A stretch of DNA of 64,000 nucleotides, taken from positions 124,001 to 188,000 of the forward strand of contig JALNQF010000015.1 of NCBI GenBank assembly GCA_028456385.1, read 5' to 3'. This stretch comes from Ophiosphaerella korrae (lineage: Eukaryota > Ascomycota > Dothideomycetes > Pleosporales > Phaeosphaeriaceae). A program made the position numbers and the translations under genes. Numbering within the stretch: position 1 is the stretch's first letter; every line of letters begins with the position of its first letter. This document shows, piece by piece, positions 21,246 to 35,179 of this stretch. The notes beneath the pieces were generated by a model. The model made no database searches, was not told the DNA's origin, and saw nothing but the letters and a program-made list of their open reading frames with translations.

Positions 21246-22399
21246 TTACTGTCCGCTGGGAACCGCATACGGCCCATACCCCGGCCGAGGAAACTTCGGA
21301 CTCCCATCTTCATTCCACCCAAACTTCTGTGCCCGAATCGTGCGCGCATACCACCCGTTCGTTGGGTCCCGCATGCCATGGTAAACAATCCAATTCTCCG
21401 TCCCATCCGGCGACGTGGTAAAACTCGCATGACCAACACCATACGCCTCCTCTGCCGGATTCTGGTAGAAGACGGGCAACGGATGTTTGCGCCAATCACC
21501 CGGGTTCATCGGGTTGTCGCCCACGAGCTCGAGCTGGGCGAGACAGTAGTTGCGATTATCAGAGCGCGCAGCACTGTAGATGAGAAAGGTCTGGTTTGTC
21601 TTTGGATTGGTGAGTTGTTGCGGGCCTTCATTTGACGATAGACGATCATTGTCTGCGCGGCCAAATGGGGTTTTTTCCCACGCGTAGTCGGGCGTAGATA
21701 TCACCTGGCGCTCGGAGAGGGACGAGGAGACGGTCCAGGGGTCTGACATCTTGGTGATGCAGAGGTTTGCGGGCCAGCCGTCGTATTTGCGGTACCAGCA
21801 GGAGTAGATGTGGTAGAGTTGGCTCTTATGTGTAAAGTAGGTGCCGTCGATGGCGAATTGGTCGTAGGTGTTCAGCTCGGCTTTGTAGGTCCAGGTAGAT
21901 TCCCACGGGTCGGAGCCGGTGCCTTCTACGACAAACATGCGGTGGTGGACGGCGGGGCAATTGTATTCACACCACATTTCTACCTCTGGGGGCGGAGAGT
22001 CATTGCGGGGGTCGGCGGTGAAGATGATGTACCATTTGTCATTGAAGCTGTGGATCTCGGGCGCCCATAGGTCGGTGGAATAGTTGAGGCCTGGTGGAGG
22101 TTTGAAGATGAGTTTGGACTCAGCATTGTTCCAGTCGGTCAAGATATTGTTCCGGTAAAGGGTCAGGTCATTGTTATTGGTATAGATCATGTAATATTGA
22201 TTATTGTGGCGAAAGACCCATCTAAAATAGTTATTATTTGGTTTGTTTGTCTGGAGAGACGTATTTACGGATCTGCTCCACCCGTCGTCAAGATAGGATT
22301 CGTAAAAGTTGCAGAAGAATTAGACGAGTATTGCGGAGGCCGTTCGTAGTGGCAAGCACCAACAGCCGCAAGAGCAGCGGTCAGTAGGTACTTGAACAT
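21246..22399 (-). CDS. Secreted glycoside hydrolase family 43
   Basis: Five-bladed beta-propeller glycosidase of family GH43, probably an arabinan- or xylan-debranching enzyme acting on plant cell walls. Exon 1 is 22269-22399, the intron 22222-22268 and exon 2 21246-22221, giving 368 aa. The N-terminus MFKYLLTAALAAVGA is a signal peptide. Catalytic residues of the family fit the Asp in GGADPWVF, the Asp in FAIDGTYF and the Glu in SSNEGPQQL. STDLWAPEIH is the typical blade motif. Several N-glycosylation sites are present (NSS, NQT). The exact substrate cannot be read from sequence. The gene is divergent from the RED splicing gene and convergent with EXO5. Confidence 0.92.
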
Positions 22400-22949
22400 G
22401 TCGAGTGCTGCAAGCTGTAGATTCAGGATGTTCGGTGGTGTGGTGAAGCGAAGGAAAGTCGAAAGGCAAGTCTTTAATTGAAGTGGCTGGGTGAGGAAAG
22501 TGGGGGAATCATCACTCTACTGCAGGCTGTAGGGATAGGCCAAGAAGGAAAGTACTGGTGTCGTTTTCACAGGAGGATGGTGAGTTGTTTGAAGCAATGT
22601 AACTGGGCTGTGGAAGGGCAGTAGGTAGGTATATACAACCGGGTGGCATGAGGTAAAGATTGGGACGAACTATCATCCATCAAGTTGCCTGAGGTCCATA
22701 CCATACTTGCATATCCTGGACAATGAACGGGCACCTGACATTCCACCAGCGACTTTCAGTGAGGAGAACCATCGCATTTGGAAGGTAATCAAATCAGATT
22801 CATTATGTTCCTGGGTGACGTCGTTCCCCGCACTCTGATTTGGTTGCATGACACCCTTCTGTGGCTGCGCACGAGTCAGTTGGCCTGCTCCATCAACATA
22901 TTCGACTTGGCGCAACTGGCCACACCTAATCCAGTCTTCGCAACCTACC
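22400..22949. promoter_or_regulatory. Divergent intergenic region GH43 / RED
   Basis: A 550-bp region separates two divergent genes, so it should carry both promoters. I recognise no specific regulatory motif and no additional gene. Confidence 0.4.
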
Positions 22950-24702
22950 ATGAACAACCAGCAGTTCCGGCGTCTGCTACTGAGCGACAATTCGCAACAG
23001 GATGGCGGCAAAGGTGCAGCCAAAAGTGGTGCACCCGCTACAGACACACCCAGAGCTGCCTTGGGCGCGCGCAAGCACTCAAGCATTCCCATGACACCGT
23101 AAGAATACGCCAGGCCCGACTATGCCGTCTATATACTGATGCTTTGGGTGTAGGCGCCAGGTGGGCAGAGGCTCGATACAAGCAGACTTCGCCCGCCAAC
23201 TCGCAGAACGGAACGCCAAAGCCAAGCCGCAAAAGCAGGCGCGGTCGTCTGCCCCCAAGGGCACCAAGCTCGCCGCCGGCTACATTGATCGCACAAAGGA
23301 GCGCGTCGACCCGGACGACAGCGAGCTCGCAAAACGCATCAAGAACCTAGAAGAGTCTATGAAGAAGGGTGAGATTGACCGCAAGACGTTTGAGAATCTT
23401 GTCCTGGACATTTCGGGCGGACATGTTGACACAACCCATTTGGTCAAGGGCCTAGACTGGAAGTTGCTCGCAAGAGTCAGGCGAGGGGAAGACGTGTCTG
23501 CCGTGGAGAACGATGAGGATGAACAGCCGGACCCATCGCCAGCCGTCGACGACGCCTTCGATGAAATAGCTGGGGAGGATGTCGGCCCTATCATGCGCGA
23601 GAAGGTCGAGAAGAAAGGGGAGGCTTTCGTCTCACCACCATCGCCAGTTGCAGGTGTCAAAAGAAGCAGAAACGACATCTTGAAGCATCTCAAGCAACAA
23701 CGAGAAGAAGCTGCTGCGGCTGCCGCAGCAGAGCGCGAGAAGAGGTTCCCTACCCTCGGGCCTGGATTTCGCAAGATCAATGCTCAAGGAGAAACATCGC
23801 GCATTGAAGTCGATGAAGAAGGTCGCGAGGTACTGATCATCACGGGCCCGGACGGTAAAGAGAAGCGCAAGATCAGGAAACAGAAGGCTGTCGAAGAGTC
23901 TGCGCCCGAAATTCGGCATGATTTGGACGATGTCACAAAGCCAATCAATATGCACAATCTACCCGAGCAGAAACCGGATGAGTCAGAGGACGATGACATC
24001 TTCGAAGGAGTGGGATCAACGTATAATCCATTGGCGGAGTTGGGCAATGATGATGATGATGATGATGACGATGACGATGACGATTCTGAGGAAGAAGAGG
24101 TGATACTGAAAGGCGATGCTACAGAAAGACAACCAGACAAAGAGCCGACAGACAACGAAGTTGCGCATTCAGAAGCACTCGCGAACGCCTCGAAACCTCC
24201 AGCACCTCTAGCACCTACTAAACGCGACTACTTCAAGACTGTAAACCGTGGAACCACCAGCAGTGCACCATCTGATGTCTCATCCGCTGACGCCACTGTA
24301 CGGGCCGCCCTTGCCAAAGTCCGCAATCTTGACGAAAACTCTACCCTCCTACAGAACCTGGGATCTACTGATCCAAATGATCCTACCTCTAAGGAAGCTC
24401 GTCTCAGGAAACGCGCTGCAGAACTCGCAGCTTCGGATCGTGACATGGAGGACATGGATCTTGGGTTTGGTGCGTCACGATTTGATGATGCTGAAGACAT
24501 GGAGCGGGAGGGAGAGGGAGTCAAGTTCAGTCAATGGAAAGGCCTGGGCGCACAAGATGAAGACGACGATGGCGAGGGAGATGCAAGAGACGCAAAGAAG
24601 CAGAGAAAGCGAGGCCCGAAGAAGAAGAGAGGTGATAAGAACAAGGCGGAGGATGTGCTCAAGGTTATGGAACGGCAAAAGGAAACAAAGACTTTAGGGT
24701 GA
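22950..24702 (+). CDS. RED/IK-like spliceosomal protein
   Basis: Homologue of human RED (IK) and C. elegans SMU-2, components of the spliceosomal B complex that work with SMU1. Exon 1 is 22950-23098, the intron 23099-23153 and exon 2 23154-24702, giving 565 aa. The conserved RED N-terminal block runs from FRRLLL to GTKLAAGYIDRTKERV (about 6-95) and includes ARKHSSIPMTPRQVGRGS across the splice. The middle is charged, with an Ala/Glu helix (EEAAAAAAAEREKRF), then 12 consecutive Asp at 24049-24084. A DYFKT motif follows, and the end is Lys/Arg-rich (KKQRKRGPKKKRGDKNK), a likely nuclear signal. The role is inferred from the family. Confidence 0.88.
24049..24084 (+). repeat. GAT/GAC triplet run coding for Asp(12)
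   Basis: Twelve consecutive Asp codons in the RED/IK gene: mostly GAT, interrupted by GAC in the second half. A glutamate run follows after one Ser. Confidence 0.9.
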
Positions 24703-24743
24703 GGACATGCAGCATCTGCCAAGTCATGTTGTACGTGGTGTCG

Positions 24744-25885
24744 TTAGGCTTCCTTCGGAATAGCATAATCTCGCGCTCCCTCTGTGCTAAAAAGTATGAC
24801 TACGGATTCCTCATTCAGCCCCAGCTCGGCTTTTTCCTCCTGGCATAACTTCTTCAATGCGCTCAACGGCGCGGCGCCGCATGGTCCATTCTTGATATGT
24901 CGACTGTGGAGATATTGTATATCACTGTGGACCTCAATGTCAGAGACTACTATGCTTGCATCTACTCCTTGCTTGAGAACCTTCCAAGCTGTGGTAGATA
25001 CGGTCCCACAATTCATACCGTTCATTATAGTATTGCCTGTCTTGATTGGTATAATTTTTCCAGCCTCCAGGCTCGTCTTGAGGCTGGCCGCAGTGACAGG
25101 TTCCACTGTAATGACTGTTCCAGGGGGTGTTTTACTCTTATAATGCATAGTGACAGCTTGAGCCCATGAGCCAACGCCAACTGATGCCAGAGCATGGGTC
25201 ACTCCTTCAATACCCACTTCTTGTAGCTGTTTGTCTGTCTCGATGAGCATGGTGAAATATCCCTCGACAACCCACTGACAATGTTAGCCACTCCAATATG
25301 GTAAAGATAGAACGCAAATACCTCAGGAATTTCCTCGTATCCTTCCCAGGACACATCCATGACTAGCAACCCATCTTTGTCTGCTTCTTCCTTTGCACAC
25401 TTGATGGAGTAGTCATAGTCACCCTCCACGACCACGACCTCAGCGCCTTCACTTTCAATCTTCTGTTGCGTAACTCGGTCCATAAAGTCCGGCACAAAGA
25501 TGATGGCCGTGATACGGAGGTATTTGGCCATCCTGGACACCGCCCTTCCCCAATTGCCCTCAGTACAAGTGACTAAGCGGACATTATTTTCCTTCGCGGC
25601 TGTCCCTATTTCGTCTAATGTGCTCGTCAACGGCAGATTGAGCTTCGTGGTGAGGGCTCTGAAGACGGCCCATGATGCGCCAAGAATCTTAAACGCTGGT
25701 AAGCCGAGGCGATTAGACTCGTCTTTGAGCAGTACATGTTTTAGCCCCAACTCTTTTGCTACATCTGGGAGAGGAGTGAGGGGGGTGACTGCGTAGTCTG
25801 GTAGGCTGCGATGAAATGACTCGACTGCTGGGTTGTGACTAGAGCCACTGTATGTCCATAAAGCGGCGTTGGGGTTGTGGTACAT
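24744..25885 (-). CDS. PLP-dependent diaminopropionate ammonia-lyase-like enzyme
   Basis: Fold-type II pyridoxal-phosphate enzyme related to 2,3-diaminopropionate ammonia-lyase and threonine dehydratase. Exon 1 is 25322-25885, the intron 25275-25321 and exon 2 24744-25274, giving 364 aa. The Schiff-base lysine is in LPAFKILGASWA (about residue 70). TEGNWGRAV is the cofactor-binding loop, which in the bacterial enzyme reads DGNHGRG, so His is replaced by Trp. The glycine-rich loop is SVGVGSWAQAV, followed by GPCGAA near the C-terminus. The reaction would release ammonia and a keto acid from a small amino acid. The exact substrate is uncertain. The 3' end converges on the RED gene 41 bp away. 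Confidence 0.85.
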
Positions 25886-26310
25886 ACTTGTTTCCGGACA
25901 TATGACTAGAGAAACGCCTACTTAAATGTCTCTTGGCGACCTTAGCATAGGAGGATTGGTGCGTATATGTACGGAGGTATTGGTGGTGTGTAAGTTTGAA
26001 TAGTATGGCACACTAGGCATCATAGGCGTTTACAAGGTACACGAAGGGCGCCAGCGAGCTATCGGTTGTCCGACGGATAGACTCCGAAAAAACTCATGGT
26101 GTGTCATAGAGCATGAAATCAAGCCATTAGAGACTAGAGAAAGTTCTCTTGCCTAATATATCTGCAGAATGCAGAGTGTCGTTGTTCATGGCTGCATCAC
26201 GAGGTTGTGGGCCAAAGCGTTTACGATGGGTGGGTGGGGTACGTCATTGTGCCTTCCTTTAATTCCGAAATCTAGCTAGAATTCTGGGCTTATCCACCAC
26301 AGCATACGAA
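25886..26310. promoter_or_regulatory. Divergent intergenic region, ammonia-lyase-like / Rrt8-like
   Basis: About 425 bp lie between two divergent genes, presumably both promoters. No specific motif or additional gene was recognised. Confidence 0.4.
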
Positions 26311-27469
26311 ATGTCACAGACACGCCCCTCGCCGCAGTCAGCCCTGCGGAATATACCAAAAGTTGTAGTACGACCAGCTTGGGAAAACACAGTAGCATGT
26401 TTCTATTTACTCCAGGTGTGCATTCTATTCGATCATCTTGCAGAGCTTCGTGAAATCTGGATGTGGCAGCCTAGCAGCCTCCAGATCACAACATGCTATC
26501 CCAGCCTGCTTTATGTATCACCAACTTTTCTTGGACCTTACTGACAAGATCCAGGCTATAGTCTTCTTCATCACACATCCATTCCTTTACCCGCTCTTGA
26601 AAGCTCGTCTGCTTCCTGCCTTTCTTCTTAGTGCTTTTATTATTTTGAATCTCTTCTTCTGGACATACTTACCCCAAGTTGCCTTTCTTGCGCTTTTCCA
26701 GAGAAATGGCAGTGCATGGGTCAACGGCACTTTTCTTGTTTTGGGTGAAGGCGCGGCTGTAGTAGCGTTACTATTTGAATCGTTTCTGGTGGTGAGTGTC
26801 ATGCCACGTCTGAAGAAAAAGTCAATAGTTTCCCATGGATGAAGACTGACGATGCTTAGGATGAAAGCCAGGTGGATATATTTGATGCTGTGTTGATCTA
26901 CAAAGGCTATGAAGATCTGGTCCGCCAGCACCGGCCCGTCACTGAAGACTCACTGAACGACCCTGTCCGCCGTCTAGGTAAACCCACGCGGTCTTCGGTG
27001 TATGCGCCATTCTCGTTCCGCCAGATTGCCGAGTTCATTATTTTGTTACCGATTAACTTTGTGCCTTATGTTGGGGTGCCTTTGTTCCTGTTGCTGACCG
27101 GGTATCGTGCTGGGCCGTTGCAACATTGGAGGTACTTCCAGCTTCTAGGATATGATAGAAAGCAAAGAAATGCTGCTGTAGCAAGGAAGCGCTGGCAGTA
27201 CACATGGTAAGTGTAGCGTAAGCGATATTTGTGCCTAGCTAAGGTGATGTGTTAGGTATGGAACTGTGTATCTGTTCCTGCAATTGGTGCCACCATTCAG
27301 CATGTTTTTCCTGCTGACCGCCGCAGTCAGCTCTGCATTATGGGCGGCCGATATTGAGAAGGCACGGAGAGAGCAAGGGGCGCAGGGGGCGCAGGGAGCG
27401 CAGGAAGCGCAGGGAGCGCAGGGAGCACAGGCTGCACGGTATGCAGACGAGCCAGAAGCAGCGGCTTAG
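26311..27469 (+). CDS. Rrt8-like multi-pass membrane protein
   Basis: Fungal membrane protein of the outer-spore-wall/Rrt8 type, related to EI24 proteins; yeast Rrt8 localises to lipid droplets. Four exons at 26311-26415, 26549-26791, 26860-27206 and 27256-27469 give 302 aa. The last two joins are exact (LV/DESQVDIFDA and W/YGTVY). The first is inferred from alignment of YLLQ/IQAIVFFITHP with the family N-terminus. At least four hydrophobic segments are seen (FLLSAFIILNLFF, AAVVALLF, FIILLPINFVPYVGVPLFLLL, FSMFFLLTAAVSSALWAADIEKA). The protein ends in a degenerate GAQ repeat of six 9-bp units. The start exon is the least certain part. Confidence 0.78.
27377..27430 (+). repeat. 9-bp minisatellite encoding (GAQ)n
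   Basis: Six tandem 9-bp units of the form ggn-gcg-cag lie in the last exon of the Rrt8-like gene. They encode five GAQ and one EAQ. Length changes would stay in frame. Confidence 0.9.
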
Positions 27470-27848
27470 TGTTAAGTGGAAGCCCAGTTGGTAGCCATAT
27501 CATTATTGCTGAATGGGTGATTGCGATACGGAGATTCCGGCTTGGTTGAACTCCCATCCCTGCATGCATCAGCGGCATCCAACCTCTCACGCGCCAAGAT
27601 GATGGAGGCGCACGTGTGGCCAGGCACCTGCCAGGTACTCGTCATTGACGACGCTAGCGGTTACAGCTCGCCCCAGCCTCTCCAAGCTCGCGCCATGCTC
27701 GAGCTCACCCGCATCTGTCCGTCATCTTCCCTTCCCCGTTCCCGTTCTCCCATCCCATCCCATCCCATCCCCATCCTCGTCAATCTCCCTCCTCTGTTTT
27801 GCCTGGTCTTCTTGCGCCCATATCACCCACCTTTGATTGTCCACCACT
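27470..27848. promoter_or_regulatory. Proteinase A upstream region with CATCC repeat
   Basis: This is the probable promoter and leader of the vacuolar protease. A short catcc array occupies about 27751-27776, and the sequence before the ATG is CT-rich. Longer open frames here are unsupported. Confidence 0.5.
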
Positions 27849-29211
<1,363 letters not shown>

Positions 29212-29968
29212 ACTGTGTATAAGCTTCATTGGAGATAATTTGAACACTAAATGGATGCTACGACAATGGAACACGACGTTCGGCTCAGATTGTACGTCAG
29301 CACATAATTTGCGTTTCTGGGTCTGGGTCATGGATATGTAAATTAGGTAGCCCAAGTCAAATGATTTGAATGAGAAAATGTGGCCCAAACATCTGAGTTG
29401 TGTTGGCGGTACATAAGCGTGACTTGTCGTGTCTCTAGGCAATGCACTTATCGATTAGCCTCTCCCCTACCTAGGCGATGACGCACAAGCTCTCCTCGCA
29501 TCCCATACTTACATTACCATGCTTGGATGGAAGGGCAAGGGTGGACGAGCACTCACGTAACTTGAGCGACAGTGAGGGTGCGGCAGTGTATTCTGGGCAG
29601 CAGGCAGGCGGCCTCTTCCATGTTGTTGGGGGCGCTATTGATGGTAGCCTAATGTACCGCATCTTATCATCCCACGTACTGGCCAGGTGCTTATGCATGT
29701 GTCTCGGGCGCTAAAGCACCGTCTCGTGAACGCACCAGGTGTCAGCGCGTCGTCCATCGACTCATTGTCCAACATGTAACGATTAAGCTTCCCAACTGCC
29801 TCCTGCAGTGACCGGTCTGAGTTCTGCCTGTGATACCAAGAGCAGATAACACCCCGTCCCAAGTTTGGCTCGTTGCCCACAGCTCGACCCATAACTATTC
29901 AGAATCACGACTTCCTTCAACCAAGGTTCACCGGTTCACCACCGGCAGACGCGTCCCACACAGCCACC
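29212..29968. other. Intergenic region before ATG26
   Basis: No supported gene. It should contain the proteinase A 3' UTR and the ATG26 promoter. Several overlapping frames at 29470-29890 on both strands show no family features. Confidence 0.5.
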
Positions 29969-32900
29969 ATGTCGTCTCAGGCTAGGGGAAGAAGCAAAAG
30001 CAGCCGGAAGCTGACCAAGAAGCGAAAGGAAACAGGAAAAGAAACACGCGGAATGTCGCTGGATATACCGGACCGCTTCAAGGACGGGGACGATGCGCTC
30101 GACGATGTGACGGCGCCGAAGCGTAATGACACCATGTCCATGAACCAGTCTATCTTCTCCATGATTGCCCGTGCTGGGCAGCAGTCACAGGCCGACTTGG
30201 GGACCATGCGTGAGGTGGACTCGGGCGACAGCGACGATGAGGGCAAGCAGAAGCTACCATACCACAGCTTAGACGGCGCTGCAAGGCTTAGCAGGCTCAA
30301 TACTGCCAATGACTTCCAGGCGCCACCAGAGCACCTGAAGCCTGAAAAGAGCGAGTCATTCAAGCACAGGAGGGCATTGTCTGAGAACAAACTGCTGCGA
30401 TCATTGCCGAAACTGAAAGTGACTAGTAGGAAAGAAACCAAAGTAGAACGTCAGGATGCAGATCAAATGTCCTCCTCCCAGTTCCTCCCACCTCGACCGT
30501 CCGTGGATATCTCTTCACACACGTCCACGAGCGAACAGCCTGTACGAGCAAAATCGAAGGTCGTCCCTACCAATGAGATACAAATCGAAAAAACAAGAAC
30601 GTCAGATAGGCGGAGTAAACACGGAAGCTCGGCTGGTTTGACTAAGACTAGGGGACCTGTCCCGCTCGCAAAGAGGATTCAACAGATCTTCGACTTCGAA
30701 GAAATCGAAGAGGTCATTTCCGAGTATCCTTGCTGGCTACTCCAAAGCATATTGCTGCAAGGATATATGTACATCACCCAGAAACACATATGCTTTTACG
30801 CTTATATCCCGAAGAAACACGTAAGTTCGCCCTGCACACAATCCATATCGATGGGAACTTGGCTTTCAAATTTGAATCAGTCTAACAGTCACAGCATGAT
30901 GTCAGTAAAACAGGCTATCTGTTTAAGCATGGCCGATCGAAGTACAACCGGTATTGGTTCATCCTGCGTGGAGATGTACTATCTTACTACACCAACCCAG
31001 CAGATCTCTATTTCCCACGAAACCGTATAAACCTGCAGTACGCGATATCTGCCGAAGCCATAGAAAGCAAGAAGAGCGAAAGCGAAACTGCGTTTGTCGT
31101 AACGACAGATGAAAGAAAGTACCAATTCAAAGCTGACAGTGCAGCAAGTGCTAAGGAGTGGGTCAAGTCTATACAGAAAGTTATCTTTCGCACACACAAC
31201 GAAGGCAACAGCGTCAAGATCTCACTCCCCATAAACAACGTTATTGAAATTGAAGAGAGCCCAATCCTGGACTTTGCTGATACGGTCAAAGTTCGTGTTG
31301 TGGACAACGGAGAGACATTTGCCATTGACGAGGTTCGTGTGAAATCAGATTACAATTACAGTTGGTGTACTGATAAATACAGTACTTCTTTTCTTTTTTC
31401 AACAAAGGTCAGGACGCGCTCACTGTGTTACGTATAATGATCAACGACAACGAACACCACCAAACGGGAGATAGCCAACAAGACGGTCCATCCTCGACAT
31501 TTCCAGTCCATCAAACTCTGCTTTCACCGACCACCCCGGTCGATCCTCTAACTATCAGAGAGAATGTGCGTGCTACTCTCTCGCCACTACCCGGTCCACA
31601 CATTGGTCGATCTAGCATTGGAGGTGTATCTCGTCGCTCAAGTGTTGATGTCCCTCGGAAAAGCTGGGATGTACGACGTAGTATGGATGCTAGCCGGGCT
31701 CTTCGCCGATCAAGTCAAGAAGTACGGCGAAGCTTTAGTGGTGGTCACAATGATAGGCTGCCAAGAGGCCGTGCAGCTGATCGATCACCTTTGTCTCCTA
31801 CGGCAGACACAGAGTCCGCAACCCTTTCACTGGAGCCTGGAACCGAGTCATCAGCTGCTGTCCAGTCATTGGACGAGAGCAGTGCATCTGCTTCTCAAAT
31901 CTTAAATCATTCTGATGTTTTCCGTGCACCCCCAAGATATTCACCTGATGTTTCGCTTTCCGAGCAGTCGGGTCAAGCAGTCCGTCAATCACAGGAGACA
32001 ACTCGGTCTTCTGGGGCGGGCAGACACAAACAACTAGTGAATCGTCCAGTGAAGCGCACCAACGATCAACCACTACCGGCACCCCTTGATATAGATGAGG
32101 AGACAGATCCCGGACAGGCAGCTCGTCTATCTAACTCATCCTCTGCCCTTCAAGAAATCGCCTCATATCCCCTGCAAAAGGCATCTGGTATTGCCGGGTT
32201 TCTCCGCACTAGATCCAAGAAAATGGGCAATCTGCTTGCAACAGAATCAATGGGTTATTATGAGAAAGTGTCTGGGATGCTGGCAGGTGGCCGCAAGCAT
32301 TATAATACGGCGGATGGGCTAGAGCCTCACGATCAAGTACACGGATTTGAAGATGACGAAGATGCAGCCAAGGCAGCAGAGAACTTTTGTGAGCATTTTG
32401 CTTTCCCAGAGACCGAGGTGCTCCAGTCATCATTTTTTGCCTCACTCCAACGTGTCCTACCTAACTACGGAAAAATATACATCAGTGGAAGGTATTTTTG
32501 CTTCCGTAGCCTGATGCCAACTTCCAAAACTAAGGTACGTCTCATGATTGATGTTGAAACACTTCATTCTGACAAAGTTAGATTATCCTCCCTATGAAAG
32601 ATATCGAGAATGTCAACAAAGAGAAGGGGTTTCGTATCGGTTATCATGGTTTAGCCATCGTGATAAGGGGCCACGAAGAGCTTTTTTTCGAGTTCTCCAA
32701 GGCTGAATATCGCGATGAGTGTGCTATCACAGTACTTCGCATTCTAGAAAATACTAAGTATCTTGAAGATGAAGAGTCTTCTGTATCTGATATGGACAGC
32801 GATGACGAGGCTGCTAAAGCTGAGCATGACCTTTTACAACAGGCGCGAGAACATGCCGACACATCTGGGCAGTTTAACGTATCCGACATTGTACGTGCTG

Positions 32901-34533
32901 CTGATAACGACCGCATTCCTCTCATCTTTGACGACCCACTGGCATCCTTTGTCGACTTTAAACCCTCTGAACCTCTAACTGTCGTTTGCCTTACGATTGG
33001 CTCACGTGGTGACGTTCAGCCTTACATCGCTCTCTGTAAAGAGCTATTGAAGGAGGGTCACAAGGTGCGCATTGCAACACACGCAGAATTTGAGCCATGG
33101 GTCCGGAAACACGGCATTGATTTTGCCCCAGTGGATGGAAACCCAGCTGAACTCATGAGAATCTGCGTAGAGCATGGCATGTTCACATACAACTTCATGA
33201 AGGAGGCCAATTCAAAATTCCGTGGCTGGCTTGACGATGTTTGTAGCTCGTCATGGCGAGCGTGCCAGGGTGCAGACGTGCTCATTGAGAGCCCCAGCAC
33301 AATGGCGGGTATCCACATTGCGGAAGCCTTGGAAATTCCATACTTCCGTGCCTTTACAATGCCATGGACTCGCACCCGAGCCTACCCGCATGCATTTTCA
33401 GTTCTGGAGAAGAAGATGGGTGGCGGTTATAACAGCATCACCTACATCACATTTGACACAATATTCTGGACTGCAATCTCTGGCCAGATCAACAAGTGGC
33501 GTCGTCGAGAACTAGGCCTTCAGAGCACGTCTCAGGCTAAGATGCAGGCGAACTTGCGACCGTTTCTGTACAACTTCAGTCCCCATGTGGTACCACCACC
33601 ACTTGACTGGCCCGACTGGATTCGTGTAACTGGGTACTGGTTCCTAGACGAGGGCGATGTCTACGAGCCGCCGACAAAGCTCACAGCCTTCATTGCACAA
33701 GCACGCAAAGATGAAAAAAAGCTTGTCTATGTGGGCTTTGGATCAATCGTTATTGATGATCCCGCGGCTCTTACAAAGACTGTGGTGGACTCAGTGCTGA
33801 AGGCCGATGTTCGTTGTGTGCTATCCAAAGGCTGGTCCGATCGCCTCGAAACCAAGGATGCATCAAAGCCAGAAGTTCCTCTGCCGCCGGAGATTTTCCA
33901 GATCCAGGCTGCACCTCATGACTGGCTATTTAAACAGATGGATGCTGCTGTGCATCATGGTGGCTCAGGCACCACGGGAGCAAGCCTCCGAGCTGGCATT
34001 CCTACAATCATCAAGCCTTTCTTCGGCGACCAATACTTTTTCGCACAGCGAGTGGAGGATATGGGTGTGGGCATCTGGCTGAAGAAGGTAAATACTAGTG
34101 TGTTTAGTCGTGCTCTATGGGAAGCAACGAACAGCCAACGAATGATCGTCAAAGCGAAGGTTTTGGGGCAACAGATCCGCAAGGTACGAAACAGTGTACG
34201 TGTGCCACAGAAGACTCAAAGCTAACCACGAAGCAGGATAATGGTACCCAAGTAGCCATCCAGACTATCTACCGCGAACTTGACCGCGCCCGCTCACTTA
34301 TCAAAAAGCATGTGAAGCAAGATGGCGACCAGACGGATGAGTTTGAGGAAGACTGGACGCTGGTCGAAGAAGGCGAAGAAGTTGGCGTTTCGACCTATCC
34401 TTTTGAAGGCCAGCAAGCATTGGTGGGCACAAGCCAAGATGCATCGCGAACAGGCGGGGGATCATTGGCGCTGGGTAGCATGGTGTTGAAGGGTGCGCAA
34501 AAGCGTAATTCGGAGTCTGGCCATAGAGATTGA
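29969..34533 (+). CDS. ATG26: Sterol 3-beta-glucosyltransferase (Atg26/Ugt51)
   Basis: Transfers glucose from UDP-glucose to ergosterol at membranes. Atg26 is needed for pexophagy in some yeasts and for infection in Colletotrichum. Five exons at 29969-30820, 30895-31332, 31383-32534, 32582-34183 and 34237-34533 give 1446 aa. Domains in order are a basic, Ser-rich N-terminus, a GRAM domain ([13 protein letters not shown], about 235-285), a PH domain ([20 protein letters not shown], about 290-390), a second GRAM ([16 protein letters not shown]), then the GT1 catalytic domain from [15 protein letters not shown] to the sugar-nucleotide motif [15 protein letters not shown] and [11 protein letters not shown]. 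All joins are in phase 0. The intron at 31333 starts GTTCGT, a weak donor. The acidic tail ([15 protein letters not shown]) is typical. Confidence 0.95.
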
Positions 34534-35179
34534 GCGTTTTCTGATATCGGCATGTCATGGCATAGCACCGAGGCGCAGTGATGTTTTACTAGACATGATT
34601 GTTACAGCGTGCGGCTGTTGCCTGGCAGGCGGCGTGTGACGTGTAATTCTGTATGAGTGCTGCAAAGAGAGAGGGTGGCTGCCTATGGAGTGGGTGTATA
34701 AGAAAAGGTTCTTTCAAGGCCCGCATTCGACAGCTACGGAGGCTGCTGGTTGTTCTTTGTCTTTACGTGGACATGTGAGCGTTGAGGCGCGCTGGTAGTG
34801 ACACGTGACAGCGCTTAGCCCCTGTCGCTTTGATGGTGGCCGAGTATTTAAAACCCCCCGCTGCATCCACCTTTGGACAGCTCTGAGTGCCAAGCGCTTC
34901 CGGAAAACAGTGGGAGCCGTATAACGTCAAACGTCAATCCTTGTCACCGCCACTGCTGCAACTACTGCCGTTGTCCACCATAACCAATACCATTTGTTGT
35001 CTTGTGTCCATTACTGCACGTAGTTTGGGCACCTGCAGTATTCCATCCCGCGCCGTCCAAGCTCTTGCGCGCCGTCCAAGCTCCCTGCTGTCGCGAAGCT
35101 CCGAATGCGCCAGCTAGTATCGCGACGCGACTGCCCAAACACCTCCGCATAGCTAGTCGCATGGGCGTCCATACAAGGA
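34534..35179. promoter_or_regulatory. FCP1 upstream region with an overlapping upstream ORF
   Basis: Promoter and leader of FCP1. A 14-bp sequence cgccgtccaagctc is repeated at 35051-35064 and 35070-35083. An ATG at 35161 opens a 43-codon frame that runs out of phase past the FCP1 start (35180) to 35292. Repression of FCP1 translation by this frame is possible but depends on the transcript start. Confidence 0.55.

Noticed and set aside
29470..29892. Possible small gene between proteinase A and ATG26
   Set aside because: Several short frames on both strands overlap, none with family features or a consistent codon pattern.
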